From the NCBI RefSeq assembly GCF_020520425.1, contig NC_079491.1, positions 38,409,027 through 38,473,026 on the forward strand: 64,000 nt of DNA. The letters are read 5' to 3'. Below are positions 58,779 to 64,000 of the stretch, in pieces (position 1 is the first letter of the stretch; each line of letters opens with the position of its first letter). This DNA is from Spinacia oleracea. Its lineage: Eukaryota > Streptophyta > Magnoliopsida > Caryophyllales > Amaranthaceae. The translations under genes were made by a program, and so were the position numbers. The notes beneath the pieces were generated by a model, which was not told where the DNA came from, ran no database searches, and was given only the letters and a program-made list of their open reading frames with translations.

Positions 58779-60206
58779 TGAAGGAAATAATGCCCTTGGT
58801 CCAAGTATGCATTCTATGTTAAGTCTAATAAATGCGGTTCAGTATTAATTAACAAGTTAATAATTCAGTGAGATCAAGTGAGCTGAATGCCTAGCTAGAG
58901 GCCGCTTCAGTTCAAGTGGAATTAATGATATTAATCCACAGCTTACTCTTGACTGAACCCGTAGGGTCACACAAATAGTACGTAAACGGATCAAGTATTT
59001 AATGGCATTAAATACTCTATCTATGGATATTCGGAATCGACGGATCTTGGCTTCAGTGGGAGCTGAGATCGTCACAGGCAAGAAATGAATACTCCAGAAA
59101 CGATGATATTACCGGAAACGGAAATATGGATCGTATCGGAAATATAAATATTATCCAAGTCGTAGATGTTGCCGGAAACGGAAACATGGTACGTATCGGA
59201 AAATATTATCGGAAATGGAAATATTACCAGAATCGGAAATATTGCCGGAAACGGAAATATTGTCAGAATCGGAAATATTACCGGAATCGGAAAATAATTC
59301 CGGAAACGGAAATATTAAATATTTGTTCGAAACGGAAATTAATTCCGGAATCGGAAATGTTAAATATTGTTCGTATCGGAAATGAATTCCGGAATCGGAA
59401 ATTTAATCGGAAGCGTATCGTACGAATAAGCATCGGACGAGGCCTGCCGGACGAGGGCCCAGCACGAAGCCAGGCCATCGCCCAGCAAGCCAAGCGCGCC
59501 ACACAAACAGCCACGCTAGGCCCAGCGCAAGGCCAGGCCCAGCAGGCCGTGGCAGCGCGCACAGCGCGCGCAGCGCGCGCGGGTGCTTGCGTGGGCTTGT
59601 GGCTCGCGCAGGCCTCGCTGCGTGGGCTGCTGCTCGCACGCACGCATGGGCGGCCCATCGTGGCTGCCGTGTGTGTGTGCGTAAGTGTTTGTGTTCGTGC
59701 ACGTTTCCTAAAACGTGCAGAGTTCGGTTAATGATTAAATTCCTAATTCTATTTGATAAATTAATTAAATTAGAGTTCTTGTAGGATTCTAGGTTTAATC
59801 AATTTGTATCTGAATAGGATTCCAATTCCCTTTCCATACCCCTATAAATATGTGGCCTGGGTTCACAATTTATAACGAGTTTCAAAGTATTCAAAGTGAG
59901 TTTTTGAGAGAAAAAATTCAATCGCACATCTTGCTCAAAAATGCCGAAAATTCTAGTACCTTAAGGGCGATTCTAGTTGGTCAATCTTAAGGCGGATCCG
60001 GACGTGCTGTGGAGTATCTACGGAGGGACGACACTTGGAGTCCTAAAGACTTGTTCTTGTTCGGTTCGGGCGCAGCTAGGGAGGGCACGCAACAAAGAGT
60101 ATGCATCTAAATTATGCTATATGATTATGTGTAAATAATATGTAATCCTGGGTTAATGGTTGTTTCCGCATGATTTATGTAATATCATATGTATCATAAC
60201 CTAACA
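58779..60206 (+). repeat. 5' LTR of the LARD-like element (1428 bp)
   Basis: TGAAGGAAATAATGCCC to ...ATAACCTAACA. It contains a short-period array of 'ggaaatatt(a/g)ccgga' units (about 59100-59400), a GC-rich island (59430-59700) and a plausible TATA region ('cctataaatatgtgg', about 59840). Confidence 0.85.
59100..59410. repeat. GGAAAYGGAAATATT-type short tandem array in the LTR
   Basis: Roughly 20-bp units alternating 'ccggaaacggaaatatt' and 'ccggaatcggaaatatt', at least twelve, with drift. The 201-codon ORF across it is low-complexity. Confidence 0.85.
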
Positions 60207-60207
60207 G

Positions 60208-60221
60208 TGGTATCACGAGCC
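60208..60221 (+). other. Primer-binding site of the LARD-like element
   Basis: TGGTATCACGAGCC, identical to the site of the family A element at 2629-2642; one base from the LTR end. Confidence 0.8.
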
Positions 60222-60989
60222 CCTTATTATTTTCATAATCTAAATTGCATGAACATGGTTAAATATTACAAATTTGCAAGAATTAAAAGGGGTGATTAAT
60301 TTTCGTAATTGTTAATTAATTGCAAATTGCGTTTATTTAATTATACGTACGCAGTTTTTCGGCAGTTTCTTAGTTACTCATCCAAATCGAGTGATTTTTG
60401 TGTCAATTCCGCATGTAAAAGGCATTCTAAAATTTTGACAAAAATAGTCTTTTTCTGCCGAACCCAGAATTCTCAAATTCGAAGCCTAACTATGACTTTT
60501 CGAAGGTTTTAGTTTTTCGAATGCAAAATTTCGTAAATTTAAGATGTTAAAGTAAATATTTGCGATTCTTGTTGATAAATCTTGAATTTTTGATTGACCT
60601 ACTGCATATGTTTAACAAGTTTGAATGCCTAGTCTTGTTAATTATGCAATCTAATTTGTAATTATGATTAATTTGTTGAAAATTAGAATAATTTAGAATT
60701 AATTTGATTTTCATAATTAATTGTAATTTAATTAGAAACCTATGATTAAAAACCACCATAAAAATTATAAATTTATGATAAATTTTAAATTTTTATGACC
60801 TAGACTTGAATCCATAACAATCGGAAATCAATTGGATAATAAATTTTCGATTTTTCGCCCTAAAATTATGAAATTAATAATATTTATTAATTTGTCATTA
60901 ATTTTATAAATTTTAATTTTTTATGTGATTCGTTCATATAACTTGCACGCACAAAGCAATGGACGCTTCGTGTTACCCTTAAGGGGTGT

Positions 60990-61620
60990 TGTATAATGCG
61001 GGCATGCGACGACGAGCAAGGGAGCTCGTCGCCCGTGCGGCACGAATGCAATGAGCAAGGGCGTAGTGCACGAGCACAAGGCAGCAGCCCTGCCTTGTGT
61101 CGTGGGCCACGAGCAATGGACGAATGGGCATGGGCGAAGGGCGAGCCAAGGCAGTCGCCTGTGGGCAGCAAGCGAGCTGCGCCACAACGCGCGCTGCCTC
61201 GCGCAAGAGCGCGCAGCCTCGCGCGCAGCGAGCGCAAGCTCGCGTGCCACGAGCGCTGCGCCCAGCGTTGCTCGCGCGCACAGCGAGCGATGTCGCGCGC
61301 CCAGCGAGCGATGTCGCGCGCCCAGCTAGCGATGTCGCGCGCACAGCGAGCGATGTCGCGCGCCCAGCGAGCGATGGCTCGCGCGCCCAACGAGCGATGT
61401 CGCGCGCCCAGCGAGCGATGGCTCGTGCGCACTGCGAGCGATGGCTCGCGTGCGACGAGCGCTGGCGCGCGCGCAGCAAGCACCACAGCGTGCGATGGCT
61501 TGCGATGGAGATGCAGCAGCTATGCGACGAGCGCATGGGCTGCGCGCACATGGCCAGCGATGGCTGTGTGCGTGCGGCCCATGGGCGTGCAATGCGTAGG
61601 GTGTTTGCGTTACGATTAGA
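60990..61620. repeat. GC-rich island with a 21-bp tandem repeat in the leader
   Basis: From 61265 to 61460 about nine units of 'gcgagcgatgtcgcgcgccca' follow one another. Because 21 is a multiple of three and the unit has no stop, several frames on both strands stay open for 180-207 codons; these are not genes. Confidence 0.88.
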
Positions 61621-64000
61621 TCGTTTTGAATGTTTAATTTGAAAATTTCAGTTCACGTAATTTTAATTAATTTTAAAATTAATAATTTAAATTATTTTCT
61701 TGGATTTTAATTTTGAATATTGTAATTATAATAAATGTTATTTATTCTAATTATTTTACTAAAATTAAAATCATGAATTAATTTAAATACGACTGAAATT
61801 AAATTAAACTTTTTGGATTCAATTATAAATTTATATGAGCTTTAAATTTTAATTAAATTTGTATGTTTCCGGTTAGACTAGAAATACATTTTTATGTTTA
61901 AAATTAGTAAAGCATATGAATTTATTGGTTTAAGTGGGAGCGCTTTTAGTCATAAACTCTTGATTAGGTCTACAAATCCTTAAGGTTAAAACAACTTGAT
62001 TAGAATTAATAAGGACTGAATAATTGGTAGATTATTGGTGCCCTTGATTAATTGCTGCAAATGTTTACGTGATGCATAATGTGTTTTACTAACCAGCTAT
62101 GTGGGCCATTCATGATAATGAATGGGTGAATGGTATATATTGTATATGTACTGTTTTGCTGGTTATGAAGTGACTAGTATGGCCCAAATAGGATAGAAAA
62201 TATGGTCTGCGTACCATTAATTTGAATGTAATTGGTCTAAAATACCAAAGTTATTTTTCAATTCAAATATGGTCTGCGTACCATCAAATAGTTGTAATTA
62301 GTTATAGCTTATCCTATTTGAAGAAAATGGTGCCTCCCACGGAGATTTTCAAGACGGGCTTTGAAGTCAAAGCTTCAAGATGAAGTCGGGCCATACTAGA
62401 TCACATTTATCTTATGCATGCTTTAAGTTATTTATTGCTTTAAATATGTCTTAATTATGCGTAAGATTGTGGCTTGATTATGTTGCATGATTAAGGATTT
62501 TAGTTCACTTAAAATCTAACCAACATAGTAAGAGCCTTAAGTTCTAAACTTAAAAATTGAGTTAAAAGGTGCCATGCCAAAATATACACTTGCTTGGATA
62601 TCCTTTACATCAATCTAGTAATAGTTTTCGCTCAGCGAGGTGTTACTTATTGGTCCTAAAGGGGCAAGGTACACAAATAATTGTGAGTACATGTTAGTTT
62701 TGGTGAAACTCAACGATATAAGTAAGGAGTCCTTTTATGTCGTGGAAAAATCGATAGGTTTACCTAATAAGTTCTTAGACGTACCTATCAACCAAGAATA
62801 GTTTCTAGACTATTAGCAAAAGGCTTTTGCTTACCTAAGATATTTTAGGATTAAGTCGACAAACTGTGCTTAGTTCTTCAATGATTTTAGGATCTTGGAA
62901 TCATTTTATTCACACCTGCCGGAACAATAAACTCGAATAAAATGCTAATGACTTGTTTGAATTGCATGGTTGCTTTAATTTCAAGTTATTATTCATGATA
63001 AATGTTTAGACTTTGCATGCTTCAATGTATGTTTTAATTATTGTTTATAATTAAATATCTTGCACTGCAATAAATCCTTTTAGAAAGGTAACAGTAAATT
63101 TCCTCGATTGGTAGTGAATCCAAGAACGATTCACGGAAAAGAGAGAAAGTGAGCAATTTAAAATGTACGTTTCTTATATCGACTTTTATGGTTGTTTTCG
63201 AATATCAAAATCGAATGGCAAACCAATTGGTGCTTGTGAATTCAAAATACACTGTAGTTTTGAGATCATAAAGCATTGAGCTTAAACGCTCAGCTTTACC
63301 AATGGTTAACAACCTAATATCTTTGTCCATTTAATTCTCGAATGAGTCTAGTCTCTAGACATTCGAATAGATCGATGCTTAGAGAACTTTAGAAGCTTCT
63401 GGTAAGATCATCTAGTTGAAACTTAATATTCAACATAAATTAAATGTTAAGAACCTTGTTGGGGTGACATTGGACATGTCTAACAAAGTATAAAAGTCAA
63501 CACTAAAGAATTCAATTCTTAAGACTATAAGAAAGGGTACAAGAAATAGGAAAACAAGGAACAAATGAAAGGAATTTACGATTCCGTTTCTACCTATAAG
63601 TTTATGTTTAAAGAGAAGTGACCTAGCAATCAAACTTCCTTGGTATCATATACCGCTTGAGGTTCTTACTTCGGTAATAAACTCAAACAATGGAAGCTAG
63701 GATACACTAATGACCTACAAGTGGGAAATGAAGCAGGGCAATGCTACATTAATTGTAGGGTCATCTAAGTTTGTTTTAAGTCCTTTCAAAGGCTGGAACT
63801 TAATGGCTATTTTGTTCCATAATCAGCATACCTAAATTTCTGCTTCAAACACAGAAAGACTCACATTCAAGAAAAACAAAAACAGTTTGTTTGTTTATTT
63901 GAATGAAATGGTCAATTACAGGTTGAGTCAATATGCTTGATTAAAACAAACAACTCTTTAAAGAACTTTACTAGGTTCAAATCAACCCCTTGATTTGAGT
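61621..64000. other. Interior of the LARD-like element, no gene recognised
   Basis: AT-rich. Includes two 'atggtctgcgtaccat' repeats (62201 and 62269) and blocks similar to the leader of the family A element. From about 63100 on, the sequence has no ORF of note on either strand. Confidence 0.6.

Larger units (their letters stand above)
58779..64000 (+). mobile_element. Large LTR element without coding capacity (LARD-like), related to family A
   Basis: LTR 58779-60206, primer site 60208-60221, then 3.8 kb of interior to the window edge. Its LTR start, primer site and leader motifs match the element at 1-3640, but where that one has gag this one shows no ORF over 70 codons after 61642. It is therefore a candidate non-autonomous partner. 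The 3' LTR is outside the window. Confidence 0.75.

Noticed and set aside
58024..58822. ORFs of up to 262 codons on both strands
   Set aside because: Purine/pyrimidine-biased GC-rich LTR sequence; Pro/Ser or Gly/Arg-rich products, no domain, open on both strands.
59126..59731. 201-codon plus-strand ORF
   Set aside because: It crosses a short tandem array and a GC island within an LTR; the product is repetitive and the antisense frames are equally open.
60887..61642. Overlapping ORFs of 180-207 codons on both strands
   Set aside because: They follow the stop-free 21-bp GC-rich repeat and its flanks inside a retroelement leader; products are low-complexity Ala/Arg strings in every frame.

Overview
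This window is plant nuclear DNA: AT-rich, with intron-containing genes, short GT-AG introns, and a very dense layer of LTR retrotransposons and miniature DNA transposons. The protein families, the Stowaway-type ends with a CTCCCTCC core, and the LTR style suggest a eudicot, possibly Amaranthaceae/Chenopodiaceae (spinach, beet or quinoa relatives). That taxonomic placement is inference and was not searched.

Only three host genes can be supported. (1) 15457-22406, minus: an 18-exon gene for a chloroplast-type FAD/NAD(P)-binding oxidoreductase resembling Arabidopsis At2g32640 (588 codons; every junction GT-AG and in frame). (2) 26048-28729, minus: a single-exon DYW-class PPR protein, apparent orthologue of EMB175/At5g03800. 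(3) 33418-53495, plus: a 4-exon GT47 exostosin-type glycosyltransferase resembling At5g03795. Genes 2 and 3 are neighbours in Arabidopsis too, so this is a small conserved synteny block.

Layout. 1-3640 is the 5' end of a copia-like LTR element (minus) that has landed in a decayed Ty3/gypsy Tat-lineage element (3641-15083, minus). The Tat element keeps PR, RT, two RNase H domains and IN in broken form, has lost its gag core, and carries an antisense captured ORF with an intron. A MITE (15098-15446) ends 10 bp short of the stop codon of gene 1. Between genes 1 and 2 (22.4-26.0 kb) lies a cluster of hAT, Mutator-like and Stowaway elements, several nested. Between genes 2 and 3 (28.9-33.1 kb) are an hAT-like element, a copia gag relic and two Mutator-like MITEs. 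The GT47 gene is stretched to 20 kb by insertions: intron 2 (13.7 kb) holds a three-level nest (hAT-like element containing a non-autonomous LTR retrotransposon containing a Stowaway) in which each level shows its expected target-site duplication, and intron 3 is almost entirely one insertion. 54.5-64.0 kb is a second LTR nest: a decayed copia element interrupted by another LTR element, which is followed by a large coding-poor LTR element related to the one at position 1.

The genes share no pathway visible here. I found no CRISPR array, rRNA gene or intact tRNA gene. The most informative features are the target-site duplications and related empty sites, which let insertions be ordered, and the unusual Tat and LARD-like elements.
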